In this document: piece by piece, positions 34,004 to 43,389 of the stretch
Layout: each line of letters starts with the position of its first letter
Position numbering within the stretch: position 1 is the stretch's first letter
From: Candidatus Bathyarchaeota archaeon
GTDB lineage: Archaea > Thermoproteota > Bathyarchaeia > 40CM-2-53-6
DNA length: 55,613 bases
Assembly (NCBI GenBank): GCA_005888745.1
Contig: VBBS01000031.1
Coordinates: 1 to 55,613 of the forward strand
Direction: 5' to 3'
The notes under the pieces: generated by a model
Databases searched by the model: none
What the model saw: only the letters and a program-made list of their open reading frames with translations
Told to the model about the DNA's origin: nothing
Made by a program: the position numbers and the translations under genes

Positions 34004-35974
34004 TTGAAGGTTGGAGTACACGTCTCCATTTCAGGTTCCATCGACCAGGCCGTCGACCGGGCCAAGGAAGAAGGCTGCGACACCTTCCAGGTGTTCACAC
34101 GAAACCCTCGCGGCTGGAAATTCGCCGACCTAGACCCTGACGAGGTCAAGAGCTTCAAGGAAAAACTAGCCCAATCCAAACTCGGACCAGTCGTCGACCA
34201 CATGCCTTACCTTCCCAATCTGTCCTGTCCTGAAGACGAGCTCTACGAAAAATCCACTGCGACACTCTTGGCAGAAGTAGACCGTTGCGGTACCCTCGGG
34301 ATACCTTACCTCGTCTGCCATCTTGGCAGCCACCTGGGAATGGGAAGAGACGTTGGCTTGCAAAGAATCACCGACGCCCTGAACATAGCTGTCAAACGCG
34401 TCAAGAAGGATCCCTGGATACTGTTGGAGAATATGGCAGGACAGAGGAACAGTATGGGCTCCAACTTTCCCGATATCAGAGAGATCATCGACGGAGTGAA
34501 AAAGAAGGAACGATTGGGCGTCTGTCTAGACACTTGCCTTCCTCCCGGTTCACTGGTATTAAGCAATGATGTACCTACGCCAATCGAGGAAGTAAACCCA
34601 TTCGACTCGGTGGTAAGTTCAGATGGACGACCCGACCGAGTCGTAGCTATTTTGCAACGACAATATTCCGGGAATCTTATCTCAATCAAGCCCGAAGGAT
34701 TGCCTTGGATTCAAGCGACTTCGGAGCATCCTGTTCTCTGTCTCAGACCAAATGGCTGGCGATCCTTGGACTCGGCACCATGGAGAATCAGGCTGGTCAG
34801 TCAACCGACATGGGTCCATGTCAAGGAATTGAGGCCAGGTTGTTTTGTAGTCATGCCGAAACTCGCATCCGATTACACCACGCATGTAGACTTTCGTCGA
34901 TACATCGGGGCGGCGACTCGGCGATTCAGCTTTCCTTCGGTTTTGCCAATCACCGGTGCTTTTGCTGAACTATTGGGACTCTACCTAGCCGAAGGCTTCA
35001 CTTTCATGGGGCACAATGAAAGGGGAGACATTGGAAAAGTGTACTTTGCATTTGGTCCGCACGAGACCACTCTCATAGAGCGGGTCGAGAATCTCGTTGA
35101 AGAACTATTTTCCCTGAAAACTTGGATCGACGACAGCGGAACCGCAACGAAAGTATGCCTCGGCTCAAACATCTTGACCCGCTTCTTCAGGGACACCTTC
35201 GGGACCAAGGCTGCGACTAAGAAAATTCCGCTCCTTATAATGAGAGCACCTCCGGACTGCATCAAAGCTTTCCTCCACGGCTATCTGCTGGGCGATGGGT
35301 GTAAGGACCGGAGAGGAGTACGATACACTACCAGCTCAAGGACCGTCGCATACCAGTTGATACATCTCCTGGCGAAAATCGACGTTCGTGGAACTATCTC
35401 TAAGCATAGACCTACTCAGAGCTCAATTGGAGGAAGGATTTTGACGTCTCTCGGATGGTATACAGTCCACGTGGCGAGCCACGAGGCGCGGAAACTGGGA
35501 TTTGTATATGAATTTCCCACAGCCGCCCCACGTCGAATCATAAGAGACTCGAGACACTTTTACGTACCTGTGAGAGAAGTGAGGGTTGAAACGTATCAAG
35601 GTATCGTCCACAATCTAACAACCGAAAATGGAACATTCACCGCTCCTTTCGTTGTAACGCACAACTGCCACGCCTACGCCGCGGGTATGGATCTTCATAC
35701 CGAGAAGGGCGTGGGTCAGACTCTAGCGAGTTTCGACAAAGATATTGGTTTTGACAGGTTGAAAGTGGTTCATCTGAACGATTCCCGCGGGGGACAAGGG
35801 TCCGGACTTGATCGCCACGAGCATATTGGTATGGGCTACATCGGGGCAAAGGGGTTCAAGGCAATTCTGCATCACCAAGTCATCCGAGAACTGCCCTGGA
35901 TTTTGGAAACGCCTGAGGATGAGAGGCGTGGTGATAAGGGCAACTTGGAAGCGGTTCGCAAGATAGCAAAATGA
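34004..35974 (+). CDS. nfo: endonuclease IV (AP endonuclease) precursor with intein
   Basis: The spliced product is 279 residues (precursor residues 1-177 joined to 555-656), the normal size of Nfo, which cuts DNA at abasic sites. Expected zinc ligands are present: His66, His106, Glu142, Asp176, then in the C-terminal part His179, His213, Asp226, His228 and Glu258 (spliced numbering). The intein sits between Thr177 and Cys178, inside 'LDT/CHAYAAG', so the unspliced protein cannot assemble its metal site. Start is TTG 34004. The stop overlaps the ATG of nth, making a repair operon. Confidence 0.94.
   Translation: MKVGVHVSISGSIDQAVDRAKEEGCDTFQVFTRNPRGWKFADLDPDEVKSFKEKLAQSKLGPVVDHMPYLPNLSCPEDELYEKSTATLLAEVDRCGTLGIPYLVCHLGSHLGMGRDVGLQRITDALNIAVKRVKKDPWILLENMAGQRNSMGSNFPDIREIIDGVKKKERLGVCLDTCLPPGSLVLSNDVPTPIEEVNPFDSVVSSDGRPDRVVAILQRQYSGNLISIKPEGLPWIQATSEHPVLCLRPNGWRSLDSAPWRIRLVSQPTWVHVKELRPGCFVVMPKLASDYTTHVDFRRYIGAATRRFSFPSVLPITGAFAELLGLYLAEGFTFMGHNERGDIGKVYFAFGPHETTLIERVENLVEELFSLKTWIDDSGTATKVCLGSNILTRFFRDTFGTKAATKKIPLLIMRAPPDCIKAFLHGYLLGDGCKDRRGVRYTTSSRTVAYQLIHLLAKIDVRGTISKHRPTQSSIGGRILTSLGWYTVHVASHEARKLGFVYEFPTAAPRRIIRDSRHFYVPVREVRVETYQGIVHNLTTENGTFTAPFVVTHNCHAYAAGMDLHTEKGVGQTLASFDKDIGFDRLKVVHLNDSRGGQGSGLDRHEHIGMGYIGAKGFKAILHHQVIRELPWILETPEDERRGDKGNLEAVRKIAK
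34535..35665 (+). mobile_element. intein with LAGLIDADG homing endonuclease inside nfo
   Basis: This is a 377-residue in-frame insertion. It begins with Cys ('CLPPGSLVLSN', block A), has 'TSEHPVLC' (block B, TxxH), and two dodecapeptide motifs, 'LLGLYLAEG' and 'FLHGYLLGDG', with their acidic residues. It ends 'FVVTHN' before the Cys of the second extein (blocks F and G). All residues for self-splicing and for DNA cleavage are intact, so it may still be mobile. Confidence 0.93.
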
Positions 35975-36687
35975 AAACGCCAGTTGATTTACAATCAGCC
36001 GGCGCGATTCACCGCATCATCCAAGACGCTGCGGGAGCAGTCGACCGGGCGCGAAAGGATGATCCCACGGCTTTGCAGGAGATTAGCGATTCGACTGACG
36101 GTGATCCGTTCAGGGTCTTGATCGCGACCGTGCTGTCTCATCGAACCAAGGATCCTGTTACAGCTCTCGCTTCCTCCAGGCTCTTTGCCCGGTTTCCCAA
36201 TGTCAAGAGCCTGGCCGCTGCAAACACCAGGACTGTCGCGCGACTCATCAAGCCAGTAGGCTTCTACAATACTAAGGCTCGGACTGTCAAGAAGATCTCT
36301 AGGATCTTGCTCGACAAGTATGCTGGCAAGGTTCCTGAGAATATGGATCAATTGCTTGAGCTCCCCTCTGTTGGGCGTAAGACTGCTAACTGCGTCTTTG
36401 TCTACGGGTTCAAGACACCCGCAATTCCTGTCGATACTCACGTTCATCGAATCTTCAACCGGATTGGAGTAGTTGGGACCAAAACGCCAGAGGATACCGA
36501 GAAGGAACTTACTCGGCTAGCGAATCGGAAAGACTGGCTGCCGCTCAACGAGGTCTTCGTAAAATTCGGCCAACTCGTCTGCAAGCCGATAGGGCCCCAT
36601 TGTGCGGGCTGTCCCCTAAACGACAGGTGCAAGTATTACAAGACTGACTATCTTCCTCACCTCAGGAAAAAACTGCGACAAAACTAA
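35971..36687 (+). CDS. nth: endonuclease III
   Basis: This 238-residue DNA glycosylase/AP lyase removes oxidised pyrimidines. The helix-hairpin-helix 'LPSVGRKTANC' contains the catalytic Lys137, and Asp155 follows in 'VDTHVHR'. The 4Fe-4S cluster cysteines 204, 211, 214 and 220 have the family spacing C-x6-C-x2-C-x5-C. Its ATG overlaps the nfo stop (ATGA), so glycosylase and AP endonuclease are made together. Confidence 0.96.
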   Translation: MKTPVDLQSAGAIHRIIQDAAGAVDRARKDDPTALQEISDSTDGDPFRVLIATVLSHRTKDPVTALASSRLFARFPNVKSLAAANTRTVARLIKPVGFYNTKARTVKKISRILLDKYAGKVPENMDQLLELPSVGRKTANCVFVYGFKTPAIPVDTHVHRIFNRIGVVGTKTPEDTEKELTRLANRKDWLPLNEVFVKFGQLVCKPIGPHCAGCPLNDRCKYYKTDYLPHLRKKLRQN

Positions 36688-36749
36688 AGTAGCACTTCCT
36701 GTCGCTCATACCAAATAGTTACGGTCTAGTTGTCCATTTGTCGGTTCGG

Positions 36750-36932
36750 CTAAGCGACTGTTTGGATCGCGATTCTCAGACTGGCAGAGCCATTCGTCGA
36801 TCTTAGTCTCTCTACATCGAATGTCATATGACAGAGGCCGCAGGTGTGGTCGTGACCAACCGGGTCGTAACACTTGTCAAGTCGAGCGCAGAAAGGACAT
36901 TTCACGCGGTTGCTGGAATCATAGGTTTTCAT
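36750..36932 (-). CDS. small zinc-ribbon protein
   Basis: This 60-residue protein has two CxxC pairs ('CPFCARLDKC' and 'CGLCHMTFDV') with an intervening 'GHDHT', a typical zinc ribbon or treble-clef mini-protein. An AGGAGG ribosome-binding site lies 6 nt before the ATG, the strongest in this part of the window, which argues that it is a real gene. It is convergent with nth and divergent from tnpB. Role unknown; RNA or protein binding is usual for such ribbons. Confidence 0.7.
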   Translation of the reverse strand: MKTYDSSNRVKCPFCARLDKCYDPVGHDHTCGLCHMTFDVERLRSTNGSASLRIAIQTVA

Positions 36933-37127
36933 TGCTGCCTCCTTTATGGTTCATAGCGTTGGCATAATCCAATAGTTTTGACCAGTTGTTCAGGTGAATT
37001 TACGGGCTTGTTCAGCCTTCTTGAATGTCGAAGTCACGCTCGTCGAGCAGTTGGAACGGGTTCTGTTAACTCTTCGTCGGATGCCTCTCTGGCTTATGCC
37101 TATGATCCCGGCTCTTGTTGTCGTATC

Positions 37128-38330
37128 GTGTTGGCTGTCAAGTCTGTCTGGCAGTACTACGCTCCAGTGGGCGATGTTCTCCTGTTGCTGGACCTGTTCA
37201 GACGGATGGTTAACGATTCCATACGTATCGGTCTATTGAACGATGCGTCTTCGCTGAGAAAGCTTTCTCTACTCTCCTACAACCAGCTTTCCTGTTATGA
37301 CTCTCCTGGCTGTTACAAGCTCTGCGCCATCTCGAGAGCAGCAGGAATACTGGCTTCTAGGAAGAAGTCTTTGAAGAGAGGCTTTCCCACCAGGACTCCT
37401 TACGCTGTGAGACCACTGTTGGTCTCTTGTTACAATTTCAGAGTAAAGAATGGAGGTCTGGAGGTTCCGATCGCAAGAGGGAAGCGCCTCAGCATATCGC
37501 TAACCAAACATACGTTAGATGTCATCTCCCAGCCAGGGGTCAAGGTTCGCTCTTTCACTCTCACACAGAACAAGCTCTGCCTCTGCATCGCCCTAGACGT
37601 TCCCATGATAGAATGTATCTCCACTGTCGGCGTAGACCGTAATCTGCGCAATCTAACTGTTGGAAACGACCAAGAGACACGTCACTACGACCTGTCAGAA
37701 ACCGTAAGAATAGCCAGCACCACAGTGCACATAGCCAGGTCTTTCAAACGCGACGATGCTAGGACAAAAGCGGGTATAGCGTCGAAGTACGGGCGACGAA
37801 GGACCGCGCGGACGAGACATCTGCTCCATAATGCCACCAAGACAATCGTCGCCCTAGCAGTCCAACGGCGAACCGCAATCGTTTTGGAAAACATTCAGGG
37901 CATACGTGCTCTTTACCGCAAGGGTAACGGTCAGGGAAGAAAGTATCGGGGCAGAATGAACGGTTGGAGCTTCGGGGAAGCTCAGCGACAGATCGAATAC
38001 AAGGCGCGCTGGGTCGGACTACCGGTTATCCGTTTGTCTAGGCGTGAGACCAGAGGTTCCAGTGTGACTTGTCCGAGATGCGGGGAGAGACTCCAATCGG
38101 ACAAGAAACTGAAACGCAAGCTCTGGTGCAGTAAGTGTAGAATAATGATGGACCGAGACACGGTGGCAGCGGTCAACTTGTCTCGGCGGGGACGGGTGAG
38201 GTTCGCACGTTCCCGGCCTCCCATCATCGAGGCGCAAGGCGGAGCAGTTGAAGCAATGAAGGGGAACCCGACGCCTACGGTAATCCACGGAGTCGATGCC
38301 CCGAAGCTAACTCAACCAAACAAGAGTTAA
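37128..38330 (+). CDS. tnpB: TnpB RNA-guided nuclease of IS605/IS1341-type element (second copy)
   Basis: This TnpB is about 400 residues long. RuvC residues Asp170 ('GVDRN'), Glu254 ('VLENIQG') and Asp344 ('DRDTVAAVN') are intact, with the zinc ribbon 'CPRCGERL ... CSKC'. GTG 37128 or TTG 37131 aligns with the N-terminus of the other TnpB; the frame is open further upstream but unlike TnpB. The tail 'EAMKGNPTPTVIHGVDAP' overlaps the conserved element end, finishing with AGTCGATG at 38291-38298. No TnpA accompanies it. Confidence 0.92.
   Translation: MLAVKSVWQYYAPVGDVLLLLDLFRRMVNDSIRIGLLNDASSLRKLSLLSYNQLSCYDSPGCYKLCAISRAAGILASRKKSLKRGFPTRTPYAVRPLLVSCYNFRVKNGGLEVPIARGKRLSISLTKHTLDVISQPGVKVRSFTLTQNKLCLCIALDVPMIECISTVGVDRNLRNLTVGNDQETRHYDLSETVRIASTTVHIARSFKRDDARTKAGIASKYGRRRTARTRHLLHNATKTIVALAVQRRTAIVLENIQGIRALYRKGNGQGRKYRGRMNGWSFGEAQRQIEYKARWVGLPVIRLSRRETRGSSVTCPRCGERLQSDKKLKRKLWCSKCRIMMDRDTVAAVNLSRRGRVRFARSRPPIIEAQGGAVEAMKGNPTPTVIHGVDAPKLTQPNKS
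38249..38298 (+). ncRNA. conserved omega-RNA-like 3' scaffold end of tnpB
   Basis: The segment TGAAGCAATG ... AGTCGATG recurs at 28982-29040 and 23777-23823 (both minus strand). It includes a GGAAC-CCGA core and a TAATCC block. In tnpB elements such conserved 3' sequence is the guide-RNA scaffold, and the bases after it form the guide. Sequence after AGTCGATG differs among the three loci, as expected for guides. Confidence 0.45.
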
Positions 38331-38348
38331 CAGAACGAGACGGAACCT

Positions 38349-38382
38349 GTAAATAGCTGCCGTCCAGTATAACATACGTCAT
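38349..38382 (+). promoter_or_regulatory. sufB promoter: TATA box and palindromic operator candidate
   Basis: TGTAAATAG (38349-38357) is followed by the near-palindrome ATAACATACGTCAT (38369-38382). The latter should cover the transcription start, 18-31 nt before the sufB ATG. It differs at only two of 14 positions from the perfect palindrome at the sufC promoter (46509-46522). Confidence 0.6.
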
Positions 38383-38399
38383 AAAGAGAGAAGGATGCG

Positions 38400-39800
38400 A
38401 TGGCTAACAAGAGTATACTCGACCTAGACTATGCGAAGTACGACTTCAAGGATACTCAGAAGCCCATCTTCAAGTCCGAGAAGGGACTCTCTCGCCAGAC
38501 TGTCGAGCAAATTTCTGATATGAAGAAAGAACCTGAATGGATGAAGAAATTCAGGCTACGAGCTTACGATCATTTCGTACAGCGTCCCATGCCAACCTGG
38601 GGCGGAAACCTCTCCCACATCGATTTCAACGACATCTACTACTACCTAAAACCCACCGACAAGGTGGAGAAGAGCTGGGACGACGTCCCAGAGAAGATCA
38701 AGAAGACCTTCGACAGGCTCGGAATACCCGAAGCCGAGAAAAAGTTCCTAGCAGGAGTAGGCGCTCAATACGAATCAGAGGTTGTCTATCACAGCCTCCT
38801 GAAACATTTGGAGGATAAGGGTGTAATCTTCTGCGACACTGATACCGCCCTCAAACTACACCCGGAGATTGTCAAGAAATATTTCGGAACAATCATTCCG
38901 CCAGAAGATAACAAGATGGCCGCGCTCAACAGCGCTGTCTGGAGCGGTGGCAGCTTCATTTACATTCCCCAAGGCGTTAAAGTCGATTTGCCACTGCAGG
39001 CATACTTCAGAATCAATGCGGCAAACATGGGACAGTTCGAGAGAACCTTGATCATTGCGGACGACTACGCAGACGTACAGTACATCGAAGGCTGCACCGC
39101 TCCGGTATATTCGACAGATTCGCTCCACTCCGCGGTCGTCGAGATAATCGCGAAGAAAGGAGCTAGGGTCCGTTATACAACTCTCCAGAACTGGTCTTCT
39201 GACGTCTACAACCTCGTCACCAAGAGAGCCTATGCTTATGAAGACGCGAGCGTCGAGTGGATCGATGCAAACGTCGGCAGTAAACTCACAATGAAATATC
39301 CGTCTGTCTACCTCGTCGGGCCAAGAGCGAAAGCCGAGATTGTCTCGGTAGCATTTGCAGGCAAGGACCGCCAGCAGGACACAGGCGCAAAAGCAGTCCA
39401 CCTCGCTCCCTACACCAGCTCCAGAATCACAGCAAAATCCGTCAGCAAAGATGGAGGACTAACCACCTATCGAGGACTAGTCCACGTTGCCAAGGGGGCA
39501 GTTGGAGTAAAATCCAGCGTTCGTTGCGATGCCTTACTAATGGACGCGCAATCGAAAACATCAACCTACCCCTACATGGAAGTCAACGAGGACGACGCAA
39601 CAATAACCCACGAAGCAACAGTTGGAAGGATAAACGAGGATCAGCTGTTCTACCTCATGTCAAGAGGCTTAACCGAGACTCAAGCCCTCAGCATGATAGT
39701 CACCGGATTCATGGAACCATTCACCAGAGTACTACCGATGGAATACGCGGTCGAGTTTAACCGGCTGATCGAGATGGAAATGGAAGGCGCCGTCGGCTAG
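38400..39800 (+). CDS. sufB: Fe-S assembly scaffold SufB
   Basis: This 466-residue SufB is part of the SufBCD complex on which Fe-S clusters are built in the cytoplasm. The beta-helix core and C-terminal region are typical: '[19 protein letters not shown]', 'YIEGCTAP', '[19 protein letters not shown]' and the conserved '[19 protein letters not shown]'. ATG 38400 follows AAGGA. sufD follows after 56 nt. SufC lies 6 kb away on the other strand. Confidence 0.96.
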   Translation: MANKSILDLDYAKYDFKDTQKPIFKSEKGLSRQTVEQISDMKKEPEWMKKFRLRAYDHFVQRPMPTWGGNLSHIDFNDIYYYLKPTDKVEKSWDDVPEKIKKTFDRLGIPEAEKKFLAGVGAQYESEVVYHSLLKHLEDKGVIFCDTDTALKLHPEIVKKYFGTIIPPEDNKMAALNSAVWSGGSFIYIPQGVKVDLPLQAYFRINAANMGQFERTLIIADDYADVQYIEGCTAPVYSTDSLHSAVVEIIAKKGARVRYTTLQNWSSDVYNLVTKRAYAYEDASVEWIDANVGSKLTMKYPSVYLVGPRAKAEIVSVAFAGKDRQQDTGAKAVHLAPYTSSRITAKSVSKDGGLTTYRGLVHVAKGAVGVKSSVRCDALLMDAQSKTSTYPYMEVNEDDATITHEATVGRINEDQLFYLMSRGLTETQALSMIVTGFMEPFTRVLPMEYAVEFNRLIEMEMEGAVG

Positions 39801-39856
39801 CCACCGAATCAAACCAAAGCTTCTAACAGGCCCAGCAATCAACAGGGTAGCCAGCC

Positions 39857-41278
39857 ATGGGCAAGTCCCTCGCCAGTCCCACGGAAAGCATGATCAAAGA
39901 AGTCTCAGCGTCATTCTCCGAACCACAAGATCTCAGCAGGGAGAGATTCGTCGCTCTCGACTACTTCAACAAGCTACCTCTGGAAAAATCTACGCTCTAC
40001 ACAAAGTACGTGGACATTTTATCCGGGCTTACGCTGGACTCGTTCGAACCCGGTCTACCCTCGCAACTCAAAGCGATACCCCAGGAGATCGCCCATCTCG
40101 TCAAGGAAAGAGATGAGCCGACTCTGTCGCTCCAGGTCGACTCTCAGATGGTCCGCACAGAAGCCCACGGGACCCTCGAGAAGGAAGGAATCATATTCTC
40201 AGACATAAATTCAGCCCTCACCAACAATCCGGAACTAGCTCGAACTCACTTCACCAAGGCGATTCCCCCCGACGATGACAAGTTTGCAGCTCTAAACAAC
40301 GCCTTCTTCACCGCAGGCACATTCCTATACGTCCCGAAAGGACTCAGCGTCAGGATACCCTTCCGAAACATCGTCCTGCTCAAGACCCGTCGCCAAGCAG
40401 CATTCACTCACAACATCATCATTGCCGAAGAGAACAGTAAACTGAGTTTTCTACAGGAAGCTTACTCAAAGCTCAACCCCCGGCAACATGGTCCTGCCCT
40501 CTACAGCGAGGTGACCGAAATCTACGTCGGCGAAGATGCGGAGGTGAACTTCGCCAGCCTCCAAAACTTCGAAGGCGATGTTCATTCAACAATCAATAGA
40601 CGATGTGTTGGCCAGAAGGATTCTCGCATGAACTGGACAATCGGCCACATAGGCGGCGGGACCACACGTTCGAGAGTAGAGAGTGTCCTAAACGGACCCG
40701 GCGCAGCCGCGGAAGATGTCGAAATCGTTTTCGGGTCAGAGGCTCAGCGAGTCGACGCGGTCACCGATCTTACACATAGGTCCACCAACACAACGGGACA
40801 CGTGCTGGCGCGGGGAGTGTTGAGAGACTCAGCACGTACAATCTTCAAGGGCATGATACGAATCGAAGAAGGGGCGAAGAATTCGAACTCGTACCTGGCA
40901 GAACACGCAATGATCTTCAGCAAGAAGGCAAGAGCCGACGCAATACCAGGGCTCGAGATCATGACAAACGAGGTGAAGGCTACTCACTCGGGATCAGTTA
41001 GCCAGGTGGACGAGGAACAGATTTTCTATCTCATGTCTCGAGGCTTGTCCCAGAGCGAAGCCCAGAGAATGATCATCATCGGATTCTTACATCCCGCCGT
41101 CCAACGCATACCTCTAAGAACAGTCAGAGCTGCGATACAATACCTCATTGAGGAAAAGTGGCTGGGAAGGGGAGGACAAATCCCTCCAAGCCCCGAACAA
41201 TTACCGGAATTCGAGGAAGAGCCGGAGAAAGAAATCGTCTCTGCCGATCTGTTCGAGAGGCACTACAAGTACCGGTAG
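39857..41278 (+). CDS. sufD: Fe-S assembly protein SufD
   Basis: This 473-residue SufB/D-family protein is less conserved than SufB. It carries 'AGTFLYVPKGLSVRIPFRN', 'GQKDSRMNWTIGHIGG' and 'SGSVSQVDEEQIFYLMSRG'. Position after sufB and lack of the SufB cysteine region identify it as SufD. The C-terminal tail is long and acidic ('PEFEEEPEKEIV'). The Rieske-type gene begins 8 nt after its stop. Confidence 0.93.
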   Translation: MGKSLASPTESMIKEVSASFSEPQDLSRERFVALDYFNKLPLEKSTLYTKYVDILSGLTLDSFEPGLPSQLKAIPQEIAHLVKERDEPTLSLQVDSQMVRTEAHGTLEKEGIIFSDINSALTNNPELARTHFTKAIPPDDDKFAALNNAFFTAGTFLYVPKGLSVRIPFRNIVLLKTRRQAAFTHNIIIAEENSKLSFLQEAYSKLNPRQHGPALYSEVTEIYVGEDAEVNFASLQNFEGDVHSTINRRCVGQKDSRMNWTIGHIGGGTTRSRVESVLNGPGAAAEDVEIVFGSEAQRVDAVTDLTHRSTNTTGHVLARGVLRDSARTIFKGMIRIEEGAKNSNSYLAEHAMIFSKKARADAIPGLEIMTNEVKATHSGSVSQVDEEQIFYLMSRGLSQSEAQRMIIIGFLHPAVQRIPLRTVRAAIQYLIEEKWLGRGGQIPPSPEQLPEFEEEPEKEIVSADLFERHYKYR

Positions 41279-41285
41279 CAACTCT

Positions 41286-41597
41286 TTGGGAACTCTCATC
41301 AAGGTGTGTTCAGTCTCCGAGCTTCCTCCGGGGTCGATGAAGGGGATAGAACACGATGGCAAGAGGATCCTCGTCGTCAACGTTGAAGGAACTGTTCACG
41401 CGTGGGACGGGACATGTACTCACGAAGAGTACGACTTGTCGATGGGTTTTCTCACCGGGGACAGCGTCACATGTGCACTACACTTGTCGCGGTTCAATCT
41501 GCTGACTGGGGAGGCCGTCAATCCGCCTGCGGAGAAGCCGTTGGCTAGGTATGAGGTAAAGATAGCTGAAGGAGATATTCTAGTCGAAGTAGCATAG
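41286..41597 (+). CDS. Rieske-type ferredoxin
   Basis: This 103-residue small Rieske protein carries a 2Fe-2S cluster bound by 'CTHEEYDLSMG' (Cys-x-His) and 'CALHLSRF' (Cys-x2-His). The second box usually reads CPCHGSxF; here the flanking cysteine and glycine are replaced, which removes the disulfide of high-potential Rieske proteins and fits a soluble ferredoxin. TTG 41286 or GTG 41304 is the start; the frame also runs back inside sufD. It is co-transcribed with sufBD and may donate electrons to cluster assembly. Confidence 0.88.
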   Translation: MGTLIKVCSVSELPPGSMKGIEHDGKRILVVNVEGTVHAWDGTCTHEEYDLSMGFLTGDSVTCALHLSRFNLLTGEAVNPPAEKPLARYEVKIAEGDILVEVA

Positions 41598-41772
41598 ATC
41601 TACACATCGACTTCTCTCATTCCGAGACCCCTTCTGCCTTCCATTCTTACCCTCCCACGCTGTTTCAAGTTACATGGCCCTTTAGTCAATTCGCCCTGAT
41701 TCCCACACCAATTACCGAACGGTTTCGATGTGGACTTAGCGGAACGAGGCGGAAATTGGAAGGAGGGTAATC

Positions 41773-43362
41773 TTGTCGCGGCTGAGACGATACTTCCTAC
41801 TTTCACTCCTACAGGCGGTTCTGTTCATGACGTTGTTCAATTCTCCCGTTCGCGCGCTAAACGAAACTTACACTCTTACGGCGTCAACGGCTCGATTGCA
41901 AGAGAGTAGCACGGCAAATGCTCTCCTAACTCTGAACGTGTCTAACGCAAACACCCTGGCGAACTATGGGTTCATGTGGCATGTGAAAGACCCAAGCGGG
42001 ACCACTTCTCAAGCTAACAATCAAACAAGTGCACCTCACGCCGCATCTTTCGTAGAAAGCGTTGCTTATCCAGCGAGATTCGGCGCTAATGCGAACCTCG
42101 ATCTGGTGGGCATTTACACGGTATGGGTCAATCAGACTCAGCCACCTCTCGTGGGTTCGACGGGCGTCGGGACGACTATTCAATTCAAAGTGGGCCTAAC
42201 CGACAGTACGACATATCAGCGGACTCTCCTCGTTACAATCAGAGCCTCAGGCTACAAACCCAGTCTAAACGTAACAATCACGATTTCCAGTCAAAGCGGG
42301 CTTGCACCCAATTTCCCTACAAACAAGCTAGCTGACGGCAACGGAAACCTCTCCTATGTTTGGTCGATTCCCACGTCGATTCCTACAGGCAATTGGACCG
42401 TATCCCTCACTGGGACCCCAACGAAGAATCCACTTGATGCGCAGTCATTCACCATTTTGCCGGCGAACGTGACGATCAGCTCCCTGACGCTGAGCCGGAG
42501 CCTTTTGAAGGCGTCTCAGACGGAAGATTTCCGTTTCTCAGCAACGTATCCAAACGGTTCTCGGGTCAAATCGGGCGGGGCTAGCCTCCTTCTCGTCGAG
42601 GCTGATGGTTCCACCTCTCATTATGTCGCAATGTCCTATAGTACTGGTCTGAACCTGTTCCACGGGACATACCAGATTCCCCTGAGCAGCCAGTTTGGAC
42701 CATGGGTTGCCACAATCGAGGCTAGCACATTCGACGACACACATGGAAACAAGGGTCCAGTTTCGGGCGTATTCAAACCGTTTACAGTTACGCCGGCGAC
42801 CTTGACAGTTTCAGTTGTTACCGCGTCCAACAACTATACCACCGCTGAGATTGTGGCGATCTACGCATCGGTCCTGACTCCCGCAGGGGATAACTTCACA
42901 AGCGGAACAGTTACCGCCACAACATACTATTCCACACGCCCGATCGGCAGCCCTCTACAATTGTTCTACGACCAGAGCCGGGGCAGATGGGCAGGAAGCT
43001 ACATGGTCAACTCAACTGATCCTTCTGGGATCTGGCAGATACAAGTCAACGCGACGGATGCGTACGGCAACACGGGAGAAGGATCCACTTCAACATTAGT
43101 TAGTATTCCTAGTGCACCGCAACAAAGTTCAACGTTCAACTATCTTCTAGTTGTGGTGTTAGCGCTGCTCGGCGGCCTGGCGGTTCTTGTTTCTTGGATG
43201 ATATTCGGACGGCGAAGAGTCCTGAGAAAAGTGTTGAAAGTGGATCTTGAAGCGATTCACGCAGAGGCGAAAAAGGTCGAGAACCAGGATTTCTTCAAGA
43301 AAGTTCAGGAGCAATTGAGGCGACAGAAAGTGGGGAGCGAGGACGGTAACCACAGGGGGTAA
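41773..43362 (+). CDS. secreted Ig-like domain protein with C-terminal membrane anchor
   Basis: This 529-residue protein begins with a signal peptide (residues 1-29, cleavage near 'VRALN'). Several beta-sandwich segments of 90-100 residues follow, with many N-x-S/T sequons. A membrane helix (about 457-480, 'YLLVVVLALLGGLAVLVSWM') and a basic, helical cytoplasmic tail of about 50 residues end it. The TTG start has GGAGGG at 41762-41767. It lies between the two suf arms without an obvious link. It is probably a cell-surface protein of unknown partner. Confidence 0.85.
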   Translation: MSRLRRYFLLSLLQAVLFMTLFNSPVRALNETYTLTASTARLQESSTANALLTLNVSNANTLANYGFMWHVKDPSGTTSQANNQTSAPHAASFVESVAYPARFGANANLDLVGIYTVWVNQTQPPLVGSTGVGTTIQFKVGLTDSTTYQRTLLVTIRASGYKPSLNVTITISSQSGLAPNFPTNKLADGNGNLSYVWSIPTSIPTGNWTVSLTGTPTKNPLDAQSFTILPANVTISSLTLSRSLLKASQTEDFRFSATYPNGSRVKSGGASLLLVEADGSTSHYVAMSYSTGLNLFHGTYQIPLSSQFGPWVATIEASTFDDTHGNKGPVSGVFKPFTVTPATLTVSVVTASNNYTTAEIVAIYASVLTPAGDNFTSGTVTATTYYSTRPIGSPLQLFYDQSRGRWAGSYMVNSTDPSGIWQIQVNATDAYGNTGEGSTSTLVSIPSAPQQSSTFNYLLVVVLALLGGLAVLVSWMIFGRRRVLRKVLKVDLEAIHAEAKKVENQDFFKKVQEQLRRQKVGSEDGNHRG

Positions 43363-43389
43363 ACGAGGTCGCGGGGTTATTTCACAGAA

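Noticed and set aside
36978-37127. N-terminal extension of the second TnpB
   Set aside because: The first 50 codons do not resemble TnpB; alignment with the other copy starts at about 37128.
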